A DNA stretch of 64,000 nt from Enhygromyxa salina (GCF_000737335.2 NZ_JMCC02000058.1:20084-84083), one strand, 5' to 3'. Numbered from the stretch's first letter, positions 8,592-18,059 are shown. A program made the numbers and translations. The notes: generated by a model not told the origin, from the sequence alone.

Positions 8592-8635
8592 CGACCGGGC
8601 CCGCCGCAGCGTCCAGCTTTGGGTGCAGCACCTGC

Positions 8636-9550
8636 TCAGCTAGCGCGCTGGGGCAGCATGCGCACGTCGAAGGTGGGGGTCTCGACCAGGTGCACCGTCA
8701 TCGACGCCATGCCCACGCGACCCTCGGTCGCATCGAACGCTGCCAGCGCCGCGGTCCACAGGACGTCCTTGGTTCCGCGGCGACGCTTGTGGTCAACGAC
8801 ATAGCGCAGCGTGAATTCGACCCAATTGTCGTTGGCGACCACCGTCACCATCGGATCGATCTGCGCGTCCTCGATCGCGTACTTGGTGACCATCGCTTCC
8901 CAGGTGCTTCGCGCTCGCGTCGCGTAGTCGCCCAGGTGTTCGGTCGCGATGTCCTGCAGGATCTTGCGGGCCTCTGCGTAGTCGCTGCCAAATTTGATCG
9001 GGACGATGATCTCGTCCCACAGAAACGGAAAATCGCCCGAGTAGTTGAACACCGGCTCCTTGAACACGAAGCTGTTGGCCACGCGCACGATCCGACCCGT
9101 GTAGAGGTCGCCCTTCACCCACTCGCCGATCTCCATGATCGTGGTGCGGATCACCCCAATGTCGATGACGTCGCCGCGGATCCCCCCGAGCTGGACCCGA
9201 TCCCCGATCCGATAGAACCCGCCGAACATCACCGCGACCCAGCCGGCCAAGCTCGCGATCACCTCTTGCAGCGCGAACGCGATGCCGGCACCCGCGACGC
9301 CAAACGCGACGGTGAGCCCGCCCAGCTTGTCGCTGAAGATCACGGTGATCACGACCCCCGCGACCAGGTAGCTGACCAGCGCGACCATCTTGCGCGCCCG
9401 GTAGCGCGCGGTCGTGTCATGGATCCGCCCGAGCACGCTCGAGCTCAGCGCGATCGCCAGCCCGCGCGCCAAGATCACGGCAACGATCGCCGCGACGATC
9501 TTCCCGACCGTGGGATTGAACAACCAGGCCTTCACCGCGGTGACGTCCAT
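8636..9550 (-). CDS. Small-conductance mechanosensitive channel, MscS family
   Basis: 304 residues. Three hydrophobic segments occupy the first 110 residues. The third is the Gly/Ala-rich pore helix (AFGVAGAGIAFALQEVIASLAGWV) of MscS channels, followed by the beta-domain signature FYRIGDRVQLGGIRGDVIDIG. The cytoplasmic vestibule region extends to the C-terminus. The family releases solutes when membrane tension rises after osmotic downshock. It is located in the inner membrane. It faces the divergent gene at 9679, and TAGTGT lies 6 bases before the ATG. The GST gene lies 56 bases downstream and has its own promoter-like site. Confidence 0.9.
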   Translation of the reverse strand: MDVTAVKAWLFNPTVGKIVAAIVAVILARGLAIALSSSVLGRIHDTTARYRARKMVALVSYLVAGVVITVIFSDKLGGLTVAFGVAGAGIAFALQEVIASLAGWVAVMFGGFYRIGDRVQLGGIRGDVIDIGVIRTTIMEIGEWVKGDLYTGRIVRVANSFVFKEPVFNYSGDFPFLWDEIIVPIKFGSDYAEARKILQDIATEHLGDYATRARSTWEAMVTKYAIEDAQIDPMVTVVANDNWVEFTLRYVVDHKRRRGTKDVLWTAALAAFDATEGRVGMASMTVHLVETPTFDVRMLPQRAS

Positions 9551-9556
9551 GGCGGG

Positions 9557-9562
9557 ACACTA
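9557..9562 (-). promoter_or_regulatory. -10-like hexamer TAGTGT, leaderless arrangement
   Basis: TAGTGT ends 6 bases before the ATG of the MscS gene at 9550. Confidence 0.45.
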
Positions 9563-9665
9563 CCTCTACTCGCGGCTTGCGCCAGACCCCACTCACGTTT
9601 CCCATCGGACTGTCCCGTTCAGACAGCGAAGAACCCAAGCCGCCCCGCTTGGCCGGCGCGCTTGT

Positions 9666-9671
9666 TATCGT
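9666..9671 (+). promoter_or_regulatory. -10-like hexamer TATCGT, leaderless arrangement
   Basis: TATCGT ends 7 bases before the ATG at 9679 and supports that start over more upstream codons. Confidence 0.45.
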
Positions 9672-9678
9672 GCCGGCA

Positions 9679-10161
9679 ATGTGGGACCGCGTCGCCGAAT
9701 CCATGCTGCTCGCGGTCCACGTCCTCGGGGGCGGCGTCTGGGTCGGCGTCATGGTGTTCTCGATCTTCGTGCTGCACCCGGGCGCCGAGCGCTATTTCAA
9801 GCGTGACACCGACTTCGAGGACTTCATCTTCACGGTCGTGCACGGCGCCCGCTGGAAGGTCTTCTCCGGCATCGTGGCGATCTTGGCCTCGGGTGTGGCC
9901 CTGAGCGTCTGGCCAGGCCACGCGATCGTCCGCGAGCCGGGCTGGCTGGTCATCTACGCCGCCAAGATCGCCCTGTTTTGTGTCAGCGCCGGCTCGTTCG
10001 CGTACGTGTCGTGGGTGCTGTGGCCGCGCCGGACCTTCGCAACGCCAGCCGAGCTCCCCGCGATCAAGCTGCTGTTCTGGCGCGTGGGCGTGGTCATGAT
10101 CGCCGCCAACGCCACCAACGTTGGACTGGGGATCGCCGCCCACGTGTGGCGAGTTGGCTGA
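9679..10161 (+). CDS. CopD-like integral membrane protein
   Basis: 160 residues with four predicted membrane helices (MLLAVHVLGGGVWVGVMVFS, then segments around 70, 95 and 140). The first helix has a His and a G-G-x-W-x-G motif (HVLGGGVWVG) as in the copper resistance D (CopD)/DUF2269-type family, where His residues may bind haem or copper. Its role is probably in metal or redox handling in the inner membrane, though the family is poorly defined. The start at 9679 is preferred over codons from 9577 because those upstream give non-membrane Pro/Ser-rich sequence and because of the TATCGT site. Confidence 0.7.
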   Translation: MWDRVAESMLLAVHVLGGGVWVGVMVFSIFVLHPGAERYFKRDTDFEDFIFTVVHGARWKVFSGIVAILASGVALSVWPGHAIVREPGWLVIYAAKIALFCVSAGSFAYVSWVLWPRRTFATPAELPAIKLLFWRVGVVMIAANATNVGLGIAAHVWRVG

Positions 10162-10219
10162 CGCTCATGACCATCTAGTTGGACGTCCCCAATCGCCAGC
10201 GGCTTGGACACGCCCACGC

Positions 10220-10225
10220 TAGACT
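10220..10225 (+). promoter_or_regulatory. -10-like hexamer TAGACT, leaderless arrangement
   Basis: TAGACT ends 5 bases before the GTG at 10231. Confidence 0.4.
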
Positions 10226-10230
10226 CCGGC

Positions 10231-10884
10231 GTGGGCCAGCTACGACGTCCGGACACGACCATCGCCTTCCAAGTCCGCGGACTTGGCCCAACGGTGTTGA
10301 TGCTGCAAGGCGTTGGCGCCCGCGCACTGGTGTGGGCCCCGCAAATGGACCCCCTCTCCGATCGCTGGCAGTGCGTCGCCGTCGACAATCGCGGCCTGGG
10401 CGACAGCGGTGCGGCCCCCGGCGGCCTGCGGATCGGCCAGATGGTCGACGACGCCATCGCCGTGCTCGATCACCTGGGCATCGCGCGAGCCCACGTCATT
10501 GGGCACAGCATGGGCGGGATCCTGGCCCACCAGCTCGCCCTGGATCACCCCGATCGCGTCGCGAGCTTGGGTCTGCTGTGTACCTTCACCACTGGAAAGG
10601 AGGCGGTGAGCCTGGGCCCGCGCAGCTTCGCGCTGGGCCTGCGCGCGGCGATCGGGACCCGACGCATGCGGCGGCTGGCGTTCTTGCGCCTGATCGCACC
10701 GAGTTCCGCGCTTCAGGGCGACCTCGACGCCACGGCCGAACGCCACGCGCGCGTGTTCGGCCACGACCTCGCTGACCGCCACCCAATTTCGCGGGGCTCG
10801 GGGTGCGAGTCCAGGGTGCGGGACCCTACTACGGCTCTCGCCCCAGCTGGGTCCCATTTCGCCGGCTCGGAAATGCAGGACTGA
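10231..10884 (+). pseudogene. Alpha/beta hydrolase, C-terminally truncated
   Basis: About 217 residues. The first 180 follow the alpha/beta hydrolase fold: oxyanion-hole region (LMLQGVGARALVW), strand with DNRGLGDSG, and nucleophile elbow GHSMGG with Ser at about residue 93. The family usually runs 260-300 residues and places the catalytic His near the end. Here the sequence after GHDLADRHP changes to Ser/Arg/Pro-rich codons and stops at 10884, so the last strands, the acid and the His are missing. The next gene starts 13 bases later. Probably a truncated relic; a GTG start is assumed from the TAGACT site. Confidence 0.6.
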
Positions 10885-10890
10885 TATCCT
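10885..10890 (+). promoter_or_regulatory. Extended -10-like TGATATCCT, leaderless arrangement
   Basis: TATCCT, preceded by TGA, ends 7 bases before the ATG at 10898. The context CTGATATC-T-GCGG is closely matched upstream of the gene at 22844. Confidence 0.5.
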
Positions 10891-10897
10891 CGCGGTC

Positions 10898-12766
10898 ATG
10901 CAGCCTCGCCGCCTGGTCCTGTCCGCGTTTGGAGTCACGGTGCTCGCCCTCGCCCTCGCTGCACCCGCGCAGGCCAGCGAGCTGCGGTTCTCCGTCACGG
11001 CCAAGGGCGGTGTGGTCAGCACTGGCAACACTTTGGGCCTGTCCAAGCAACCGGCCGCCAACGGGCCGGGCGTGGGTGACTCGATCGGCACCTTCTTGAG
11101 CCCGGACGCGCAGCAGCTCGACACTTCGCCGGCCAACCTTGGCAACCCCTGGGGTCCGGGCACCACCTCGAGCTGGGCGCTCAACGGGTCTTCGGCCGTG
11201 CTCGATCTGCCGCAGAGCTCAACCGGCGTCGAGGTGCTCTACGCCGAGCTGGTCTGGGGTGGCAGCTACAACTACGGGACCGAGAACGTGAGCGCGGACC
11301 TCGACGTGCCCGTCACGCTCGCGGCCAACGGCATGACCTTCGACGCGGTGCCCTCACCCCAGACCGCGGTCACCCTGGCCGGGTTCGCGGCCCAGGGCTT
11401 CGCGGTCAACTACTACATGCGCTCGGCCGACGTGACCGCGTTCGTGATCGAGCAAGAGTCGGCGACCTACACGGTCACTGGCGTCCCGGCCACGCAGGAC
11501 TTCTCGATCGAGCAGCTCAACGCGGCCGGGTGGACCCTCGTCGTGGTGTATCGCTCGTCCGACGCGCCAACCCGCAACCTGACCGTGTTCGTGGGCGGGC
11601 AGTTCGTCGACGAAGACGCGACCGAGGACTACCCCGTCTCGGGCTTCTGCACGCCCCCAGCGGGCACCGTCGAAGGCGGCGTGGTCATCAGCGCGATCGA
11701 GGGCGACGCCAACCGGACCGGCGACACCTTCCAGATCGCCCCAACCGGAAATGGCCCGTTCGCGTCGCTGTCCGGCCCCAACAACCCGGTCGACAACTTC
11801 TTTGCTTCGCAGATCAACGGCGTCGACGGCCAGCTCGACACCCAAGGCTCCGCCGGCGACGCCAACCACGACGCGTTCGCGGGCGTCAACGTGGTCGGCG
11901 GTCGGCAGGGCTGGGACATCACCAAGCTGCCGCTGTCGTCTGCCGCCAACCAGCTCAGCGCCGGGCAGACCTCGGCGGTGCTGCGGGCGGTCACGACCGG
12001 CGACTCGTTCATGCCCGTGCTCGCGGCCTTCGAGATCGACGTGAGCTCGCCCGACTTCCAGGACGGCAACTCGGCCAACGTCTCACCCCAAGAGATCGGC
12101 ATCGGCGACCAGACCACGATCACCTTCGAGCTGCTCAACGAGGGTGACGTGTCGGCGTCCGATCTCATGTTCACCGCGCCGCTCGGTCAGGGCCTCGAGC
12201 TGGTGTCGTTCGCGGTCGACGACATCCCGGGTGACGTCAACCAGCAGGCGGTGACCACCGGGGATCTCGTCAGCGGCGTCGAGCTTGGCAACATCGCAGC
12301 GGGCAGCGGGCGCGAGGTCACCATGGTCGTCGAAGCGGTGGGGCAACCGCTCACACCGGACGGCTGGTTCTTGGTCGCGACGTGGGCCTACGACTACGTC
12401 AGCTGCGTCGGCGAGGATCCGCTGAACGAGCAGAGCGTGGCGTTCGCCGACATCGACTTCGCTGGCGGCGGCGACGGCGACGGCGACGGCGATCCCGGTG
12501 ATGGCGACGGCGACACCGCGGACTCAGGCGCGGACGCAGGCACGGGCTCGGACGAGGGTGGGGGCGACGGTGGCACCGACGGTGGCACCGACGGTGCCGA
12601 CACCAGCACATGGGGCGAGACCGGCGGCGGTCCTGGCTTGGGTGATGGCGACGGTTGCAATTGCCAAGCCGGTCCCAACTCTCCCAATTCGCCAGCGTCC
12701 ATGCTCGCGCTGCTCGGGCTCCTGGGGTTGCTGCGCAACGGCCATCGGTCTCGACGGTGTGAATGA
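10898..12766 (+). CDS. Secreted MYXO-CTERM adhesin-like protein
   Basis: 622 residues. A signal peptide ends near AQASE. Residues 30-380 form a beta-rich domain with patterns such as VLYAELVWGGSYN and GWTLVVVYRSSD, similar to the surface-protein domain annotated DUF3344. Residues ~385-510 look like a DUF11/CARDB-like beta-sandwich (IGIGDQTTITFELLNEGDVS). A Gly-Asp and Gly-Thr rich linker follows, then a MYXO-CTERM tail (GCNC, hydrophobic helix, basic end). The tail ends RSRRCE rather than a clean Arg run, a slightly unusual form. It is probably exported and held at the cell surface, then processed at the Cys. No enzymatic motif is seen. Confidence 0.75.
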   Translation: MQPRRLVLSAFGVTVLALALAAPAQASELRFSVTAKGGVVSTGNTLGLSKQPAANGPGVGDSIGTFLSPDAQQLDTSPANLGNPWGPGTTSSWALNGSSAVLDLPQSSTGVEVLYAELVWGGSYNYGTENVSADLDVPVTLAANGMTFDAVPSPQTAVTLAGFAAQGFAVNYYMRSADVTAFVIEQESATYTVTGVPATQDFSIEQLNAAGWTLVVVYRSSDAPTRNLTVFVGGQFVDEDATEDYPVSGFCTPPAGTVEGGVVISAIEGDANRTGDTFQIAPTGNGPFASLSGPNNPVDNFFASQINGVDGQLDTQGSAGDANHDAFAGVNVVGGRQGWDITKLPLSSAANQLSAGQTSAVLRAVTTGDSFMPVLAAFEIDVSSPDFQDGNSANVSPQEIGIGDQTTITFELLNEGDVSASDLMFTAPLGQGLELVSFAVDDIPGDVNQQAVTTGDLVSGVELGNIAAGSGREVTMVVEAVGQPLTPDGWFLVATWAYDYVSCVGEDPLNEQSVAFADIDFAGGGDGDGDGDPGDGDGDTADSGADAGTGSDEGGGDGGTDGGTDGADTSTWGETGGGPGLGDGDGCNCQAGPNSPNSPASMLALLGLLGLLRNGHRSRRCE

Positions 12767-12975
12767 GCGATCGTGCGCTGACGCGCAGCAATGATTGACT
12801 CCACGCCCGCCCGACGGCATTTCACTGCTATGTTTGCCGTTCAGGGTACCGTGCTCAGCCGTGAGCATTGACCAAGCGACGCAGACCGCCGGTCGCTTCG
12901 CGCTGAGAGCCTGGGCTTGCTCGTCGCGACCCTCGTCTCGCCATATGGTACCTCGAACAAGCAGGAGCGCGCCCC

Positions 12976-13767
12976 ATGCCCATCGTCAAACGCAAGGTAG
13001 AGACAAACCCCGACGGCTATCGCGAGGTGTCTGTTGAATTCCGCGCCGCTCGGGCTGCCCAGCTAGAGGCCCGCGGCGTCCATTTGAGGACCGGGCGGAT
13101 TCGCTGCCCAATGCTCGACGCCTCGCGCAGCGAGCTCACCTATGGTCACAAAGCGCTGCCAAGGACAGACAAGAAGGCGCTGGCCCGCTGGGCGAGGGCG
13201 TTGGGGCTGCCCCCAGTTGGGGTCAAGACGATCGCGTATTTGTCTGGGCCCTGGTACAAGGCTCTGTACAATCTGGTCCGCGGGGATTTCAACGACGACG
13301 CGGTCAACACGGGGTTGATCATTCGGCTCAAGCACGGCGTGAACACCGGCGTGCTGAGCACCGGGCAATTCGATCAGATCGCGCTGAACGAGTTTGTCTG
13401 GTCCATTCGGCCATCGCTCAAGGGCACGGTGATCAACAATGCGTTCTTGCATACGCCGGACGCCGCGCAGCTCTATGTTGACAGTGACGCGATGCCTGCG
13501 GTCATGGCTCACAACCTCATGAACGCGAACAAGCCACGACCCGGCACCGGGCGGGTGTTGAGCAAGTTCGAGATGGAGCAGCTACTGCTTGGGGTGTTGG
13601 GGCAGGAGGTCAAGCTCGACATGGCGCGGCCTCACAAGACGAGCCGGGCGCTGCTGGTCAGGGACATGCATGATTTCTATAAATATGGGGTGTTTCCGGT
13701 CCCCCGCGAAGAGGGGCTGCAGGCGGCTGGGCTAATCGACGTGCCAAGTGGGATCGAGACCCCGTAG
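12976..13767 (+). CDS. Conserved-looking hypothetical protein, family not recognised
   Basis: 263 residues, no signal peptide and no membrane helix, so probably cytoplasmic. An AGGAG ribosome-binding site lies about 10 bases before the ATG. The sequence is evenly mixed, with motifs YLSGPWYKALYNL, GVNTGVLSTGQFDQIALNEF and RDMHDFYKYGVFP. I cannot assign a fold or function. Its codon use fits the neighbours. It stands alone, with a 209-base gap before it holding nothing clear, and ends 21 bases before the convergent gene's stop. Confidence 0.6.
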   Translation: MPIVKRKVETNPDGYREVSVEFRAARAAQLEARGVHLRTGRIRCPMLDASRSELTYGHKALPRTDKKALARWARALGLPPVGVKTIAYLSGPWYKALYNLVRGDFNDDAVNTGLIIRLKHGVNTGVLSTGQFDQIALNEFVWSIRPSLKGTVINNAFLHTPDAAQLYVDSDAMPAVMAHNLMNANKPRPGTGRVLSKFEMEQLLLGVLGQEVKLDMARPHKTSRALLVRDMHDFYKYGVFPVPREEGLQAAGLIDVPSGIETP

Positions 13768-13788
13768 AGCTCGGGCGCTTGCGACCGT

Positions 13789-15999
13789 CTACGGCCCAAG
13801 CACGATGGCTTGGCGCTTCGCTATCAACGCCGCGTGCGCCTGGTAGCGGGCCTCCAAGTCGGGCCGCTTGGCGATCTGGGCCAGCTCGAGCGCCCGCCCG
13901 ATCGCCTCGGTCGCCGGCTCGAAGCGCCCGGCGGCGGCGAGGCTCGCCGCGAGGGCCTCGAGCACCTCGGGTGAGCGGAACCCCGTCGCGCGCCCGGCCG
14001 CTTCGGCCAGCGCGAGCGCCTGGGTGGGGTCTCGCGTGCTTGGATCGGCGTGGGTGGCCAAGAGCCACGCCAGCCCGCGCATCGCCTTGAACGAATTCAT
14101 GTTGCAGTTCAGGGCGGTCCGATAGGCAGCGAGCGCTTCGTCGTATTGCTGGGCCGCCTCGCTCGCGCGGCCGAGGTTCTCCCAAAACAGCGCGCGCCCA
14201 GGCGACAGCTCGGCGGCGCGCCCGAACGCCGTGGCTGCGCGCGCTGGCTGATCGAGCTTCTCGTAGGCGACGCCGAGGTTGTTGTGAGCCTCGACGAGCT
14301 CGGGATCGGCAGCGACGGCGCGCTCGTACGATGCGACGGCGGCGGCGAACTGCTCGGCCAGCCGCTGATGATTCCCGCGGACCAGGTGCGCGCGCGCGTG
14401 CGTGGGCTCGAGCCGCAAGGCCGCGTCGAGCTCGAGCTCGGCGGCCTCGACTTGGTCGAGCGCCGCCAGCACGATCGCCAGCTCCACGCGGGTGCTCGCG
14501 TCGTCGCGCTGGGCCAGCGCAGCCTCGTAGTGCTCGCGGGCTTCGGTGTGGCGGCCGGCGTGCGACAGCATCGCGGCCAAGTTGGCGTGGAGCTCCGGGT
14601 CGTCGGGTTGCTTGGCGAGGGCCCGGGCGATCGTCTGGATCTGCACGCGCAGCCACGCCTGCCGCGACGCCTCATCGAGCACGCCGAGCTCGGCCGGATT
14701 GACCGGCTCGACCTCGAGGATCAGCTCCGCCATCTCATCTGTGGAGTTGGCCCCAAACACGACGCGCTGCGGCGGCGAGAACGGATTGCGCGGGTTCTGG
14801 GCCGAATTGTCGTAGCGGTGATCCATGGTGATCACGGTGCCCTTGGGCAGCGCGATCGGGTGCTGATAGCGGTATTGGTCCTGCCAGTTGAAGTCCCAGT
14901 CGTCGATCTTGACCAGCCACTGGCGGCTGCCGTCTGGCAGGGTCGCAAAGCCCTCGAGCTGCTTGCCAACGTAGTGCGCGTGGGGGTAGACGCTCAACAC
15001 CCGAACATCCACGGGCAGCACGAATGTGTCGTTCACACGAAAGTCGCTGTCGCCGGGGTCAATGTCGATCGCGGTAGAGGACAGCACCATCGCCAGCGCC
15101 GGCTTGGTCGGCGGGCCCGGGGCGAAGTGCAGCCCAAGCTTGGGCTGGATCAGCTCCGGCTTTCCGGTTGGGCGCAGGTGGACCTGCACGACGATGTCGG
15201 TGCCGCCGGTCAGCTGCCACGATCGCTCGTCGCTGCCCGGATCCGCGGTCCGCCCGGGCGTCCAGCCGATGAAGTGACCGCCGGGCATGGTCGCGCCGCC
15301 AAACACCATGCCGTCGAAGCCGGGCTCGGGGTCGGCGGCGTCGAGGCGCTTCGCCTCGCCCTCGACGTCGAGGCGCATGACCGCGTGGTGGACGACCTTG
15401 GGTGATCCAGGGGCGAGCTCGACGGCCCGGACAAAGCGCGTTGGCCCCGGCGGAACGGGGATCACGAAGTTGCGATAGATGTCCTTGCCGGCGGCCGGGA
15501 GCTCGTAGGCGGCGTCCGCCTGCAGCTCGAGATCGGGCGCGCCAAGCTCCCAGCCGGCTGCGAAGCTGGGAAAGCTGGGCGTGCGCGACAGGTCACCGGG
15601 CAGCCGCCCCCCCGCGACCCAGTCGGCCAGCACCTGCTTGTCGGCGGCGCTCAGGTGCCGCTGGCCCACGAAGTTGCCGTAGCCCTCGCGCGGCAGCCAC
15701 GGGGGCATGTAGCCGCTCGCGGTCACCTCTACGATCTGCTGGGCGTGGTCGCTGACGTCGTCGTAGCTGCGCAGCGTGAACGGACCCGCGCCGCCTTCGT
15801 GATGGCAGACCGAGCAGTTGTCATAGATGATCGGCGCGACGTCGGCCGCGAAGGTGGGCGGTCCGCTCGCGGCGGCGGCGGCGGCCTGCTCCTGTCCGGC
15901 GTCCCGATCGCGCTGTTCGGCGGTGCAGCCAACCACCGCCAGGGCCAGGGCGAACAAAGCTAGCGAGAGCGAGCGGGCTCCGGTCCTCGACTCGATCAC
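13789..15999 (-). CDS. Lipoprotein fusion: cytochrome c, copper monooxygenase (PHM-like) and TPR repeats
   Basis: 736 residues. The lipobox is VVGC at Cys25. A cytochrome c-like motif C-x-x-C-H lies at residues 62-66 (CSVCH). A long region carries copper type II ascorbate-dependent monooxygenase features: VVHHAVM (first copper site), VQVHLRP and YPHAHYVG (second site). From about residue 455 to the end there are TPR-like helices (ELHANLAAMLSHAGR, EAHNNLGVAYEKLDQP). This domain order occurs in secreted proteins of myxobacteria and planctomycetes, with unknown substrates. The single haem could feed electrons to the copper centre (inference). The start overlaps the stop of the CocE-like gene by 4 bases, so the two are co-transcribed. 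Confidence 0.8.
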   Translation of the reverse strand: MIESRTGARSLSLALFALALAVVGCTAEQRDRDAGQEQAAAAAASGPPTFAADVAPIIYDNCSVCHHEGGAGPFTLRSYDDVSDHAQQIVEVTASGYMPPWLPREGYGNFVGQRHLSAADKQVLADWVAGGRLPGDLSRTPSFPSFAAGWELGAPDLELQADAAYELPAAGKDIYRNFVIPVPPGPTRFVRAVELAPGSPKVVHHAVMRLDVEGEAKRLDAADPEPGFDGMVFGGATMPGGHFIGWTPGRTADPGSDERSWQLTGGTDIVVQVHLRPTGKPELIQPKLGLHFAPGPPTKPALAMVLSSTAIDIDPGDSDFRVNDTFVLPVDVRVLSVYPHAHYVGKQLEGFATLPDGSRQWLVKIDDWDFNWQDQYRYQHPIALPKGTVITMDHRYDNSAQNPRNPFSPPQRVVFGANSTDEMAELILEVEPVNPAELGVLDEASRQAWLRVQIQTIARALAKQPDDPELHANLAAMLSHAGRHTEAREHYEAALAQRDDASTRVELAIVLAALDQVEAAELELDAALRLEPTHARAHLVRGNHQRLAEQFAAAVASYERAVAADPELVEAHNNLGVAYEKLDQPARAATAFGRAAELSPGRALFWENLGRASEAAQQYDEALAAYRTALNCNMNSFKAMRGLAWLLATHADPSTRDPTQALALAEAAGRATGFRSPEVLEALAASLAAAGRFEPATEAIGRALELAQIAKRPDLEARYQAHAALIAKRQAIVLGP

Positions 16000-18047
16000 T
16001 GCGCCGCACCCTCCCCGACGAGGCAGCGCGGAGACTGGTCACCTTCAAACGGCGGGAGCACGCCAAACCGAAGCCCGGAGGCGTGTTTTTTGTCGTGATA
16101 GACCCGATGCGTCGCCGCCACGAAGTCGGCCTCGCGGGCGGTATAGATGTTGTCGACCCACCCCTGCGGGTTGAGATCCACCAGCGGGAACCACGTGCTC
16201 TGGACCTGAACCATCACGCGGTGCCCCACCCCGAAGGTGTGAAGAACATCCTGCAGCGGCAGCGTGACCTCGGTTGGTTGATTTGGCTTGAACGGCTTGG
16301 GCACCGAAGGGTCCTCGCGGAACCGCCCGCGCATGACCTCGCTGCGCACCATCATTTGATAGCCGCCCATGCTCATGCCCGCGCGCAGGCCCTCGTGATC
16401 AGGGGCGTCATCGGGCAGTACGTCGATCAGCTTGACGATCCAGTCTGCGTCGCGCTGATCCGTAGAGACCCACAGCTGCGCGCTCAGTGGCCCGGCGATC
16501 GTCAGCGGCTGCGTCAGCGGCTGCGTCTGGTAGACCAACACGTCGCTGCGGCGGGCGGCGAAGCGCTGGTCGTCGCTCATGTATTCGCGGGTCATGCCCT
16601 TGGCGATCGCCGTCGTGAACGGGACCGGGTGGTCTGGATCGCTGATGAACGCGTCGAAGCTGCGCTGCCGCTCCACGGGGGCCTGCTCGCCCAGTGACCC
16701 ATTTGGGCCAAACCACAGGGTCCGCGCCTGGGTGGTCGGGGGCCACTGCTCGAAGCTGCGCCAGCGGTTCTTGCCGGTCTCGAACATGAACGCCTCGGGC
16801 AGCGCCGCGCAGCCCTCGTACTCGGCCGCGACCGGGTGCCCGAGCGTGGTCGCAAAGAACCGGCGCTCGATCTCGGCCTGGTACACGGGCGAGGTCGCGG
16901 CCCCAAACGAGACGTCGCCCAGCTTCGAGCCGTCGGTTCGCGCCCAACCACCGTGCTGCCACGGGCCCATGACCAAGCTGTTGTGGGCGCTTGGGTCGGC
17001 GCGCTCGAGCGCCGCATAAACGTGCAGCGGCCCGTAGAGATCCTCGGCGTCAAACCACCCGCCCACGGTCATGACCGCGGGCCCGAGCGCGCTCACCCGC
17101 TCGAGGTGCGGCAACAAATTGCGGCTGGTCCAGAATTCGTCGTAGTTGGGGTGCTGCATGACCGCGTCCCAAAACGCGATCTCATTGTGAAAGTAGCGCT
17201 CGTTGGCGTTGCTGACCGGGCCCAGCCGCTTGAAGAACTCGAAGCCGTCGGGCGTGCCGTGGTCGAAGCGCTCGGGCCACTCTTGGGTGTGCCCGTCGCG
17301 GGCCCGGCCAAAGCTGGAGATGAAGTTGAACAAGTGCGGCAGCAAGAACGCGCCGTGATGATGAAAATCGTCGTACCACCAGTCCGCGATTGGAGCTTGG
17401 GGTGACACGGCGAGCAACGCCGGGTGGGCATCGATCACCCCAGCCGCCGCGTAAAAGCCCGGGTAGCTGATCCCCCACTGCCCGACCTTGCCGTTGTGCC
17501 CCTCCACGTTGTCGAGCAGCCACGCGATTGTGTCGTAGGTGTCGCTGCTCTCGTCGATGTGGGTTGGCCCGGTCTTCTCGTCGAGGTGCGGAGTCATGTT
17601 GACGAACTCGCCGTCGGACATGAACCGGCCGCGCACGTCCTGGTACACGAAGATGTAGCCGTCGCGCATCATCGCGGGCTGCGGGCCAAGCTTGTCGGGC
17701 AGCGCCTCGCCGTAGGGCCCGATCGAGTAGGGCGTGCGAAACAGCATGATCGGCAGCGCGGGCGCGTCGGCCCGCAGCGCCGGGCCGGGCGAGTAGATCG
17801 TGGTGAACAAGGTCGCCCCATCCCGCATCGGAATTCGGACCTCGCGCTTGGCGTAGTGCTTGGCGATCCACTTGGCCGTGTCCGCGCTCGGGTCGGGGGT
17901 CTCGGGCTCCACCGCCGAAGCCGTCGCCACCTCGGGCGCTTGCACACAGGGCACCGCGCTGGCCTGCGTGCGCTCACACCCAAGCCCCAACGCCAACAGC
18001 GGCACCAAGCCGAACAGAATCTCAGGAGCCCGGGTCGGACGATTCAC
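15996..18047 (-). CDS. CocE/NonD-family (X-Pro dipeptidyl-peptidase, S15-like) hydrolase lipoprotein
   Basis: 683 residues. The lipobox is GLGC. The N-terminal alpha/beta hydrolase domain contains VRIPMRDGATL, VYQDVRGRFMSDG and the nucleophile elbow GQWGISYPG with Ser at about residue 194. The acid is near TVGGWFDAED and the His is in MGPWQHGG, which completes the triad. The C-terminal jelly-roll domain (PLSAQLWVSTDQRDADWIVKL) is typical of the family, which includes cocaine esterase and glutaryl acylase. It is probably an exported esterase or amidase. First gene of a two-gene operon with the copper monooxygenase fusion. GTG start, with TAGCAT 6 bases before it. Confidence 0.85.
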   Translation of the reverse strand: MNRPTRAPEILFGLVPLLALGLGCERTQASAVPCVQAPEVATASAVEPETPDPSADTAKWIAKHYAKREVRIPMRDGATLFTTIYSPGPALRADAPALPIMLFRTPYSIGPYGEALPDKLGPQPAMMRDGYIFVYQDVRGRFMSDGEFVNMTPHLDEKTGPTHIDESSDTYDTIAWLLDNVEGHNGKVGQWGISYPGFYAAAGVIDAHPALLAVSPQAPIADWWYDDFHHHGAFLLPHLFNFISSFGRARDGHTQEWPERFDHGTPDGFEFFKRLGPVSNANERYFHNEIAFWDAVMQHPNYDEFWTSRNLLPHLERVSALGPAVMTVGGWFDAEDLYGPLHVYAALERADPSAHNSLVMGPWQHGGWARTDGSKLGDVSFGAATSPVYQAEIERRFFATTLGHPVAAEYEGCAALPEAFMFETGKNRWRSFEQWPPTTQARTLWFGPNGSLGEQAPVERQRSFDAFISDPDHPVPFTTAIAKGMTREYMSDDQRFAARRSDVLVYQTQPLTQPLTIAGPLSAQLWVSTDQRDADWIVKLIDVLPDDAPDHEGLRAGMSMGGYQMMVRSEVMRGRFREDPSVPKPFKPNQPTEVTLPLQDVLHTFGVGHRVMVQVQSTWFPLVDLNPQGWVDNIYTAREADFVAATHRVYHDKKHASGLRFGVLPPFEGDQSPRCLVGEGAAQ

Positions 18048-18053
18048 CGCGAC

Positions 18054-18059
18054 ATGCTA
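18054..18059 (-). promoter_or_regulatory. -10-like hexamer TAGCAT, leaderless arrangement
   Basis: TAGCAT ends 6 bases before the GTG start at 18047 and would drive the CocE/monooxygenase operon. Confidence 0.45.

Noticed and set aside
14050..15405. Long plus-strand open frame opposite the monooxygenase/TPR gene
   Set aside because: It is Arg/Gly/Val/Leu-rich, lacks any domain pattern and mirrors the GC-biased codons of the strongly supported minus-strand gene.
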